This document shows, one piece after another, positions 1 through 6,782 of a stretch of DNA of 30,383 nt (the first letter of the stretch is position 1; every line of letters begins with the position of its first letter). A program made the position numbers and the translations under genes. Below the pieces are notes generated by a model. That model was given only the letters and a program-made list of their open reading frames with translations, was not told the origin of the DNA and ran no database searches. The stretch spans positions 1 to 30,383 of the forward strand of contig CAZMZR010000041.1 in NCBI GenBank assembly GCA_964570855.1, in the 5' to 3' direction. The stretch is from JAFGPS01 sp964570855. Lineage in GTDB: Bacteria; Planctomycetota; Phycisphaerae; Sedimentisphaerales; Anaerobacaceae.

Positions 1-20
1 TTCCGGCCGAAGGCCGGCGA

Positions 21-81
21 ATTGGGTTTGTTTTTTCAAATTACGTCTTCCGTCTTAATATTGGGTTTGTTTTTTCAAATT
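21..81 (+). repeat. Two direct copies of a 22-nt T-rich motif, period 39
   Basis: The motif beginning ATTGGGTTTG, followed by six T and CAAATT, occurs at 21-42 and again, identical, at 60-81. The 17-nt spacer is not repeated. It follows a GC-rich dyad at 3-17. The function is unknown; it may be an intergenic repeat family of the genome. Confidence 0.7.
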
Positions 82-147
82 TGTTTTTCACCTCAAAAAG
101 CAGGTTTTTCTGTAATTTTGCTCCATTCGGCTTCGCTAAGGGCAAGC

Positions 148-186
148 TTTCAACTTTGAACTTTTAACTTTACACTTTAAACTCTT
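148..186 (-). repeat. Degenerate AAAGTT/AAAGTG heptamer-like array
   Basis: Read on the minus strand the segment is a chain of units such as AAAGTGT, AAAGTTA, AAAGTTC and AAAGTTG. The same unit type recurs at 27931-27980 after dsbD, on the plus strand. It has no coding capacity here. Confidence 0.55.
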
Positions 187-464
187 GATTTGCTATCCCC
201 TACTCCCTATTCTCAATGAACTATTTACCCCTAAGGGGTGAACTACGAACCCTCCATAGTTCGTTACATATTTTACCCAAAAACCGCCGTAATACAAGCA
301 AAATCCCGGTTTTTAAGTAAATTGTCCTTTACTCGATTCTTGATTCTCGATACTTTGTTTATGTAAAGCGAGTAGCCCTGTCATCCTTTGTTTAGCTGGG
401 GCGCTTCGATAATCAAAATTATATATATCTATTGTCTGTTTTTCCTGTATTGCCTACTATTCTC

Positions 465-493
465 TTGACATTTACACCTCAATCTGATATAAA
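465..493 (+). promoter_or_regulatory. Sigma-70-type promoter of the PEP-CTERM-like gene
   Basis: A perfect -35 box TTGACA (465-470) and a -10 box TATAAA (488-493) are separated by 17 nt. The start of transcription would fall near 500, giving a leader of about 95 nt before the ATG at 594. Confidence 0.75.
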
Positions 494-506
494 TATGTGT
501 TTGGTA

Positions 507-588
507 AAGGAGGAATGGTGGCAGAGCTTCTTTAGGTTTCCGCCGATAATTCCTTCTTATTTCAGCAGGTGGGCCTTTAGAGGAGGAG
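507..588 (+). promoter_or_regulatory. Structured leader with two competing Shine-Dalgarno pairings and a 6-codon mini-ORF
   Basis: A first Shine-Dalgarno (AAGGAGG, 507-513) sits just before a mini-ORF, ATG GTG GCA GAG CTT CTT TAG (515-535). Positions 507-516 can pair fully with 549-558 (AUUCCUUCUU, one G-U). Positions 517-521 (GGUGG) can pair with 540-544 (CCGCC), forming one long hairpin with a 4-nt bulge. The same 550-558 segment can instead pair with 580-588, which covers the second Shine-Dalgarno (AGGAGGAG, 581-588) that serves the real gene. The two structures exclude each other, as in attenuator or translational-switch leaders. The pairings are seen in the sequence; a regulatory role is inference. 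Confidence 0.5.
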
Positions 589-593
589 TGTTT

Positions 594-1211
594 ATGACAA
601 GAACCTGCACAGGGGTCATCTCATTGTCTGTTGTACTGCTGTTTTGTTCGGGCGCGCTTGCAGTACCAACGCTGGATCAATACCAGGACAACCAGGGCGG
701 CGGGACAGCCCCAAAGAGTACGTACAAGGAAGCCCAGACCTTCACCGCAGGCCTTACCGGCCTGCTGGATTCTATAGAGATGGGCTGCTCTTCGACGGGG
801 GCGACGACGTGGGAAATACGCGAAACCACAACAGCCGGTGCACCGAGCGAGGCGGTTCTGGGCAGCGTCACCGTATCTTCCGACATGTCTATGGGCTGGA
901 ACACTATCGACTTCTCCTCGGAAGACATCGCCGTTAACGCTGGCACGATGTATGCCATTGTTACCTACTTCCCTGCAGGTGGCCATGAGTTTTTGTACGT
1001 AGAGTTTGACCCGGACTCATACGCGGCCGGTCAGTACTGGGCCCACTATGGCTATGGCTACGACTGGGAAGTAGTTACGAGCTTCGGCGGTGGCGACTTG
1101 CAGTTCCAAACCTACGTCGAGCCCAGCATAATACCCGCACCGGGCGCCTTGATTCTCGGTAGTATAGGTGCAAGTCTTGTCGGATACCTCCGCAGACGAA
1201 AAACAATTTAA
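594..1211 (+). CDS. Secreted protein with a PEP-CTERM-like C-terminal sorting tail
   Basis: This 205-residue protein is likely exported and processed at the cell surface. Residues 1-22 form a signal peptide (MTRTCTG followed by a hydrophobic run ending in ALA). The middle, about 24-175, is a soluble beta-rich domain rich in G, S, T and aromatic residues, of the kind seen in 'choice-of-anchor' PEP-CTERM proteins. I do not recognise a specific function. The tail has a PAPGA motif, a hydrophobic helix and a basic RRRKT end, which matches PEP-CTERM architecture with PAP in place of PEP. I chose the ATG at 594 because AGGAGGAG (581-588) precedes it with good spacing. An in-frame ATG at 432 would begin upstream of the TTGACA promoter box and is rejected. 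Confidence 0.8.
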   Translation: MTRTCTGVISLSVVLLFCSGALAVPTLDQYQDNQGGGTAPKSTYKEAQTFTAGLTGLLDSIEMGCSSTGATTWEIRETTTAGAPSEAVLGSVTVSSDMSMGWNTIDFSSEDIAVNAGTMYAIVTYFPAGGHEFLYVEFDPDSYAAGQYWAHYGYGYDWEVVTSFGGGDLQFQTYVEPSIIPAPGALILGSIGASLVGYLRRRKTI

Positions 1212-1416
1212 TCCAAATATACAACTTAGTGTAAATATAAGCAAACTTCCTGTAATCAGGCGATATTGTCCTTGAGTCGTGACTTGTTATGTGTTGTGTA
1301 TAATCGTTCTTCCGAGTGATACCTCCACTTCTACTCATGCAAAAAAATATCTCCAAAAACACAAGGGGACACTTTAAGATTCTCTATCCGGTCAGGTTTA
1401 TAGAAAGTGTGACAGA
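1212..1416. other. Intergenic spacer, no gene seen
   Basis: This AT-rich spacer separates the PEP-CTERM-like gene from the next promoter. It has a weak CCTG-TAAT-CAGG hairpin near 1248-1259 without a T-tract, so I do not call a terminator. Confidence 0.5.
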
Positions 1417-1446
1417 TTGACTTTTACCATACATTTAATGTATAAT
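1417..1446 (+). promoter_or_regulatory. Promoter of the beta-helix gene with a palindrome over the spacer and -10
   Basis: The -35 TTGACT (1417-1422) and -10 TATAAT (1441-1446) are 18 nt apart. The perfect 15-nt palindrome ATACATT-T-AATGTAT (1429-1443) fills the spacer and overlaps the -10, where a repressor would block RNA polymerase. The promoter is well supported by sequence; the operator is inference. Confidence 0.65.
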
Positions 1447-1474
1447 GTACTTATATTCCCAAAAGGAAGTAAAA

Positions 1475-3700
1475 ATGAGTAAAAGAAACATAACGGTTCT
1501 GCCGACCTGCGTGTTTATACTATCATTGCTTTTATTATGCGATAATTGCCTGTACTCGCAAACAACCGGCAATGAACAGGTTTTAGACGCCGGGAGTAGT
1601 GAAGATATCGCGGCGGACGCATTAACCGAAAACAGCGAGAACCATGAAGACCCGGAAGATTATATCTGGGACAGCTCCGAAATTATTCAAATAGTATTGA
1701 ATGAAAACACAATCACCACAAACAGTGCCGGTGTAATTGTTGACGGCAGCAAAGCAACAATTAAATCCTCAGGAACATACAGCATAAACGGCATACTGGC
1801 CGACGGACAAATCATCGTGGATTCCGAAGACAAAGAAATTGTAAGGCTTATTCTGAACGGAGCCAATATCAGTTGTTCCTCGAGCGCTCCTGTCTTTATT
1901 AAGGATGCGAAAAAAACGATTGTCTTCCTCACAGAGAATACTGAAAATTACGTATCAGACGGAAGGTCGGATATCGACGGCCCGCAAGCAGACGAACCCA
2001 ATGCAGCAATTTTCAGCAAGGACAACCTCACCATCTGCGGCGACGGTTCACTGACAGTGGATGGAAATGTCAATGATGGTATTGCCGGTAAAAATGGACT
2101 TATAATTACCGGCGGCTCTATTTTTATAAATGCATTAGATGACGGCATCCGGGGCAAAGACTATCTTATTGTACGAGATGTAAATATTACTGTGATTTCA
2201 GGAGGCGACGGCCTGAAATCCGACAACGATGAAGACGCCGCTATGGGATATATTTCCATCGAGACCGGAATAATAGACGTTAATTCCGGAGGGGATGCCA
2301 TTACGGCAGAAACAGATGTTATCATCACCGACGGGCAAATCACCCTATATTCGGGCGGCGGCTATAACAACAGTATCGATGAAAGCACCTCAGCCAAAGG
2401 AATCAAGGCGGTTGTCGGTTTAATCATTGACGGCGGGAGTTTCATAATTGATTCCGCCGACGACGCCATCCACTCAAACGGGAGCCTGGAAATTAACGGG
2501 GGTACTCTTGTCATTTCTTCCGGAGACGACGGCATTCACGCCGAGACCGATCTGGTCGTTAACGGCGGGGACATCAGTATCACAAGATGTTACGAGGGCA
2601 TCGAAAGCAAAGTTATCACAATCAACAACGGAAATATATACATTATATCAAACGACGACGGCATAAATGCAGAGGAATCTATTTATATCGAGTACGGTAT
2701 AATAGACATTACAGCCGGTGAAGATGCTGTTACGGCCGGAACAGATGTTATGATCGCCGACGGGCAAATCACTCTATCCACGGGCAGCGGCAGAAGCAGG
2801 AACTTTATAGGCACCTCTCCCAAGGGAATCTCTGCAGTTGCCGGTTTAATTATCGACGGCGGAAATTTCATAATCGATACCGTTGACGACGCCGTCCACT
2901 CAAATGGAACTCTGGAAATTAACGGAGGTACTTTTGTCATTTCTTCCCGAGACGACGGCATTCACGCCGACGCCGACTTAGTCGTTAACGGCGGGGACAT
3001 CTCTATTATCGAATCCTACGAGGGCATGGAAAGCGCCGACGCCGATATCACCATAAACGGTGGCAGTATTCATATCGTATCAAGTGATGACGGTATAAAC
3101 GTCGCAGGAGGCGGTGATAATTTTGGAATGGGAGGATGGAACCGAGGCGGTAATATACCTATGCCCTCCGGTGATTACTACCTCTATATCAACGGCGGCT
3201 ATATCGCGATTAACGCCGTAGGGGATGGTATCGATTCCAACGGTTCAATTGAGATGACCGACGGTGTGGTCATCGTTAATGGTCCTACATCAAATATGAA
3301 CGGCGCTCTGGATCATTCTTCGTTCAAAATCACGGGGGGATTTCTCGTAGCGACAGGCAGTTCCGGTATGGCACAGGCACCCGGCACATCTTCAACACAA
3401 TATTCAATACTGCTGACTTTCAACACGACACTCTCGGCCGGCACCTTAATCTATATTCAAAACAGAGAAAGTAAAGAAATCCTCTGCTTTGCGCCCACAA
3501 AAAATTACAGCTCAGTGGCGTTCTCGTCACAGGAACTTACCATGGGCTCCACCTACGATGTTTACTACGGGGGCCTTTCAACCGGTACGGTTTATGACGG
3601 TCTGTACGAAGATGGAACATACACACCCGGAACTAAATACACCAGTTTTACCATTTCCAGTATTGTAACGAATGTTATTGATAGCCCACACAACCGGTAA
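1475..3700 (+). CDS. Secreted beta-helix carbohydrate-binding protein, Cthe_2159 (DUF4353) type
   Basis: This 741-residue exported protein probably binds plant cell-wall polysaccharide. Residues 1-~30 are a signal peptide (MSKRN, then a leucine-rich core). The rest resembles the Cthe_2159 / DUF4353 family, whose founding member from Clostridium thermocellum is a cellulose- and polygalacturonate-binding parallel beta-helix. Short turns such as INGG, DDGIH, DDAIHSNG and GDAIT recur every 20-25 residues, as expected of stacked coils. A block of about 143 residues is tandemly duplicated (2267-2695 and 2696-~3115). A Gly/Asn-rich loop follows near 3105-3165, then a C-terminal beta domain. The ATG at 1475 has AAAGGAAG upstream; the in-frame ATG at 1445 overlaps the -10 box and is rejected. 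The GH51 gene lies downstream, supporting a role in pectin or hemicellulose use. Confidence 0.75.
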   Translation: MSKRNITVLPTCVFILSLLLLCDNCLYSQTTGNEQVLDAGSSEDIAADALTENSENHEDPEDYIWDSSEIIQIVLNENTITTNSAGVIVDGSKATIKSSGTYSINGILADGQIIVDSEDKEIVRLILNGANISCSSSAPVFIKDAKKTIVFLTENTENYVSDGRSDIDGPQADEPNAAIFSKDNLTICGDGSLTVDGNVNDGIAGKNGLIITGGSIFINALDDGIRGKDYLIVRDVNITVISGGDGLKSDNDEDAAMGYISIETGIIDVNSGGDAITAETDVIITDGQITLYSGGGYNNSIDESTSAKGIKAVVGLIIDGGSFIIDSADDAIHSNGSLEINGGTLVISSGDDGIHAETDLVVNGGDISITRCYEGIESKVITINNGNIYIISNDDGINAEESIYIEYGIIDITAGEDAVTAGTDVMIADGQITLSTGSGRSRNFIGTSPKGISAVAGLIIDGGNFIIDTVDDAVHSNGTLEINGGTFVISSRDDGIHADADLVVNGGDISIIESYEGMESADADITINGGSIHIVSSDDGINVAGGGDNFGMGGWNRGGNIPMPSGDYYLYINGGYIAINAVGDGIDSNGSIEMTDGVVIVNGPTSNMNGALDHSSFKITGGFLVATGSSGMAQAPGTSSTQYSILLTFNTTLSAGTLIYIQNRESKEILCFAPTKNYSSVAFSSQELTMGSTYDVYYGGLSTGTVYDGLYEDGTYTPGTKYTSFTISSIVTNVIDSPHNR
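2267..3115 (+). repeat. In-frame tandem duplication of a ~429-bp coding block
   Basis: Two consecutive copies start at 2267 and 2696, exactly 429 nt (143 codons) apart. Each runs from G-I-I-D through LIIDGG, DDAxHSNG, LEINGG, DDGIHA, LVVNGGDISI and YEGxES to DDGIN. The nucleotides are diverged but easily aligned, so the duplication is not recent. Confidence 0.8.
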
Positions 3701-3872
3701 TTCAGCTATTACGTTGACGGGTGAAGGAAGATAGACCGGATACAAGTATCAATTGTCCGCCGGCACTTCGTAAAATATTCTGTTTGCTTCAAGTCAATCC
3801 AATTCTTAATATATTGGGGTTTTTTCTAATGAGTATGAATTGTTCTAATCTTTTTAATTTGAGGAGCAAATT

Positions 3873-5900
3873 ATGTTCAAAACACATTCGGCCAAAAATA
3901 TCGGACATGTTTTTATAAGTTTGCTTCTGACAGGCACCTGTTTCGCAACGGTACAGACAAAAATAATTATTAACGCCTCTCAGCCAGGCGTTAAAATCAG
4001 CCCGACCATGTACGGCATATTCTTCGAAGATATCAACTTCGGCGCCGACGGAGGACTATACGCCGAGCTGGTAAAAAATCGTGGATTCGAGTTCCCGGAA
4101 GAGGCGGTCATGGGCTGGAGCCGGCTGGCGGCCGGCGGCGCCCGCGGCAGCCTGTCGATTCGGGTTCAAGAGCCACTCGAACAGGCCAATCCACACTATT
4201 TGCGTATTGAAGTCAGAGATCCCAGCAAGGGATTCGGTGTCAGCAATGAAGGGTTCCGCGGCATGGGGCTTCGCAAAGGACAGGAGTACTGGTTTTCAGT
4301 CTATGCCCGGGCCGAGATGGAGACAATGACATTTAAGGTAGAACTTATCGCCCCAGACGGCCGGGTCATAGGCGAGGCACGTTTTGCTGACGTGACCAAG
4401 GGCTGGCAGAAGTACCAGTGCCTGATTGTGCCCACGGATACGGAGGCCAGGGCGACATTGAACCTACTGGGTACATGCGTGGGCCTGCTGGATGTGGATA
4501 TGGTCTCGCTGTTCCCCGCAGACTCCGCGGTATCGAGCACCCTGATGCCCGAGCCGGTCCCCGGTCTGCGAAAGGATATAGTGCAGATGTTAGCGGATAT
4601 GAAGCCCGGTTTTTTACGTTTCCCCGGCGGCTGCATTGTGGAAGGTCGCGACCTCGGCAACCGCTACCAGTGGAAGAACACCATAGGCCACATCAACCAA
4701 CGAAAAACCATCATCGGCCGATGGAACACGGAATTCGCCCATCGCCTCACGCCGGACTACTATCAGTCCTTCGGCCTGGGCTTTTATGAATATTTCAAGC
4801 TGAGTGAAGATATCGGGGCAGAACCGATGCCCATTATCAACTGCGGCATGGCCTGCCAGTTCAACACCGCGCAATTAGTCCCGATGGATCAGCTCGAACC
4901 GTACGTCCAGGATATGCTGGATCTGATCGAATTCGCTAACGGCCCTGCCGACAGCAAGTGGGGCAAAATCAGGGCGGACATGGGCCATCCGGAACCGTTC
5001 AATATGAAGATGATAGGCATCGGCAATGAGCAGTGGGGACCGCAGTATATCGAACGCTACAAAGTTTTTGCCGGGGCGATTAAGGCGAAATATCCGGATA
5101 TGCAACTCATCGCCGCCACCGGCTCGGATGCCACTATTTTCCCCAACGGTCATGCTGAAATCGAATACCTGTGGGAGCAATGGCGGCAGCTCAAGCCCGA
5201 GATTGTTGACGAACACTTTTACCGACAGCCGGACTGGTTCCTGGAAAATGTCGGCTGGTATGATAACTATGACCGGAACAGCCCGAAGCTGTTCGTGGGT
5301 GAGTATGCCTCCCAGAGTGTGGGCGTCGCCAGTCCCGACAACCGTAACAACCTCAAATGCGCCCTGTACGAGGCGGCGTTTATGACCGGGCTGGAACGAA
5401 ACGCCGACTTAGTGAGGATGACTTGCTATGCACCGTTGTTCGGCCACGAAGATGCGTGGCAATGGCGCCCTGACCTAATATGGTTCGATAACCTGAACGT
5501 GTACGGCTCGGCGAATTACTATGTACAAAAGCTGTTCAGTCTCAATCCCGGCACGAATTTATTAACTACCCAAGTAAACGATGCGCCGATTTTCGATGAA
5601 AACAAGAAGGCTTTATCTGTGAGCAGTACTCTGGATAAAAAAGCCGGTGAGGTCATTATCAAGGCGGTCAATGTCACAGCCGAAAAACTTAAGGCGAATA
5701 TCGAGCTAAAGGGCGCAAAGAAAGTCGGGCCGAAGGGCAAAGCAATAATATTAACTGCAAAAAATCTGACAGATGAAAACTCGCTTCAAGAGCCTAAGAA
5801 AATCTATCCGGCGGAAAAATCGGTATCTGTTAATAGTCCGAGTTTTTCGTATGAGTTCCAGCCGTATTCTTTGACCGTGTTGCGGCTCCTGGTGGAATAG
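3873..5900 (+). CDS. Secreted GH51 alpha-L-arabinofuranosidase
   Basis: This 675-residue enzyme should release alpha-L-arabinofuranosyl side chains from arabinan or arabinoxylan. It has a signal peptide (1-~26), then the family-typical start 'SPTMYGIFFEDINFGADGG'. A carbohydrate-binding-module-like beta-sandwich (about 85-215) is inserted, followed by the TIM barrel (about 235-520) and a C-terminal beta domain. The likely acid/base is Glu386 in GNEQWG and the nucleophile is Glu477 in VGEYAS, the retaining pair expected for clan GH-A. The length fits long GH51 members with an embedded CBM. GAGGAGC precedes the ATG at 3873. The gene follows the Cthe_2159-like binder by 172 nt on the same strand. 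Confidence 0.92.
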   Translation: MFKTHSAKNIGHVFISLLLTGTCFATVQTKIIINASQPGVKISPTMYGIFFEDINFGADGGLYAELVKNRGFEFPEEAVMGWSRLAAGGARGSLSIRVQEPLEQANPHYLRIEVRDPSKGFGVSNEGFRGMGLRKGQEYWFSVYARAEMETMTFKVELIAPDGRVIGEARFADVTKGWQKYQCLIVPTDTEARATLNLLGTCVGLLDVDMVSLFPADSAVSSTLMPEPVPGLRKDIVQMLADMKPGFLRFPGGCIVEGRDLGNRYQWKNTIGHINQRKTIIGRWNTEFAHRLTPDYYQSFGLGFYEYFKLSEDIGAEPMPIINCGMACQFNTAQLVPMDQLEPYVQDMLDLIEFANGPADSKWGKIRADMGHPEPFNMKMIGIGNEQWGPQYIERYKVFAGAIKAKYPDMQLIAATGSDATIFPNGHAEIEYLWEQWRQLKPEIVDEHFYRQPDWFLENVGWYDNYDRNSPKLFVGEYASQSVGVASPDNRNNLKCALYEAAFMTGLERNADLVRMTCYAPLFGHEDAWQWRPDLIWFDNLNVYGSANYYVQKLFSLNPGTNLLTTQVNDAPIFDENKKALSVSSTLDKKAGEVIIKAVNVTAEKLKANIELKGAKKVGPKGKAIILTAKNLTDENSLQEPKKIYPAEKSVSVNSPSFSYEFQPYSLTVLRLLVE

Positions 5901-5936
5901 TAACATTTCCGTACTCCATCCTATGAGAACTGCGGA

Positions 5937-6569
5937 TTATCGCAGGAATTGATTGTATGCCTTTTCGCGGGCGATTGTGGTGGCCGGACCGTGGCCGGGA
6001 TATACTTTCGTCTCATCGGGTAAAGTAAAAAGCTTATCTTTTATACCACCAACCAGTTGTGTCATACTGCCGCCGGGAAAATCCGTCCTGCCGACCGAAT
6101 CGGCAAAAAGCGCATCACCGACAAAAACAACGCCCTGCTCATTCGAGTACAGGCTGATACCGCCGGGCGTATGGCCGGGAGTATGAAGGACCTGCATCTT
6201 TATTCCGGCCTGATCGATCACATCCTTATCATCTAAAATAAAATCTGCCGGTTCGGCAGTGTACGCCGCACCGGTCATAGCAGATAGATTGGACATCGGC
6301 TCTTCGAGCATTTCGGCGTCGAGCTTATGGATATAAACTTTAATGTTCGGAAAACTGTCACGCAATAGGTTCAGACCCGCGATGTGGTCGATATGGCCGT
6401 GAGTAAGAACAATCGCAACCGGATTGAGTTTCTGCTCATGTAAAAAATCTATCAACGGCTCGCAATCGAACCCCGCATCGATAACCAGACAGTCTTCGGC
6501 CTGCCCGCTACCCAGCAAAACATAGCAGTTGGTTTCATACGCACCTAATGCAAAGCAATCTATCTTCAT
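5937..6569 (-). CDS. Metallo-beta-lactamase-fold hydrolase, glyoxalase II-like
   Basis: This 210-residue cytoplasmic hydrolase has the zinc motif H57-x-H59-x-D61-H62 (THGHIDH), His133 in HTPGHTPG, Asp152 in GDALF and His193 in PGHG, a complete dinuclear site. It is shorter than true hydroxyacylglutathione hydrolases and lacks their C-terminal substrate-binding helices, so it belongs to the broad YcbL-like group; the substrate is unknown. I chose the ATG at 6569 (MKIDCFALGAYETN) because AGGAAGG lies 9 nt upstream. An ATG at 6575 and a GTG at 6590 are also in frame but poorly spaced. It converges on the GH51 gene and diverges from the ABC exporter. Confidence 0.85.
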   Translation of the reverse strand: MKIDCFALGAYETNCYVLLGSGQAEDCLVIDAGFDCEPLIDFLHEQKLNPVAIVLTHGHIDHIAGLNLLRDSFPNIKVYIHKLDAEMLEEPMSNLSAMTGAAYTAEPADFILDDKDVIDQAGIKMQVLHTPGHTPGGISLYSNEQGVVFVGDALFADSVGRTDFPGGSMTQLVGGIKDKLFTLPDETKVYPGHGPATTIAREKAYNQFLR

Positions 6570-6629
6570 TATCATTATCCTTCCTGTCACCGCCTCAACC
6601 GAGCCGAGTCGCGGCGGCTAAAGGCATGC

Positions 6630-6658
6630 AGGATAGCAAAAATCGCATCGCCGGTCAA
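6630..6658 (-). promoter_or_regulatory. Candidate promoter of the MBL-fold gene
   Basis: On the minus strand TTGACC (6658-6653) and TATCCT (6635-6630) are 17 nt apart. This would start transcription about 55 nt before the ATG at 6569. Confidence 0.45.
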
Positions 6659-6692
6659 CAGTCCTATGCCCGGCCGTCAGTGTGAATTATTC

Positions 6693-6721
6693 TTGACCTG
6701 TGGGCGTAAGTTTGTTAGTGT
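6693..6721 (+). promoter_or_regulatory. Weak candidate promoter of the ABC exporter
   Basis: TTGACC (6693-6698) and TAGTGT (6716-6721) are 17 nt apart. The -35 is good and the -10 is poor. Confidence 0.3.
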
Positions 6722-6782
6722 GCTCGGATTCTGAACGGTAGCAAACAGCGTCAATACGCTGCATTATGGAGAAACTTATTGA

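Larger units (their letters stand above)
1..464. other. Non-coding region rich in small palindromes and low-complexity repeats
   Basis: I see no credible gene here. The stretch opens with a perfect 6-bp dyad (CCGGCC-GAA-GGCCGG, 3-17), possibly the end of an upstream gene's terminator although no T-tract follows directly. It continues with a 39-nt-period direct repeat (21-81) and a run of AACTTT-type units (148-186). A palindrome ACCCCT-A-AGGGGT (227-239) and a dyad GAACTA...TAGTTC lie near 240-263. A further low-complexity stretch with GATTCTTGATTCTCGAT-like units is near 335-352. The composition suggests an intergenic repeat graveyard. Confidence 0.6.

Noticed and set aside
432..593. N-terminal extension of the PEP-CTERM-like protein from the ATG at 432
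   Set aside because: It begins upstream of the TTGACA box and has no ribosome site; the ATG at 594 has AGGAGGAG and starts a proper signal peptide.
3721..3918. 65-codon frame between the beta-helix gene and GH51
   Set aside because: It has no ribosome site, resembles no protein, and overlaps the GH51 signal peptide in another frame.
5930..5945. CTGCG-N6-CGCAG hairpin between GH51 and the MBL-fold gene as a terminator
   Set aside because: The stem is only 5 bp, no T-tract follows on either strand, and it overlaps the MBL stop codon.
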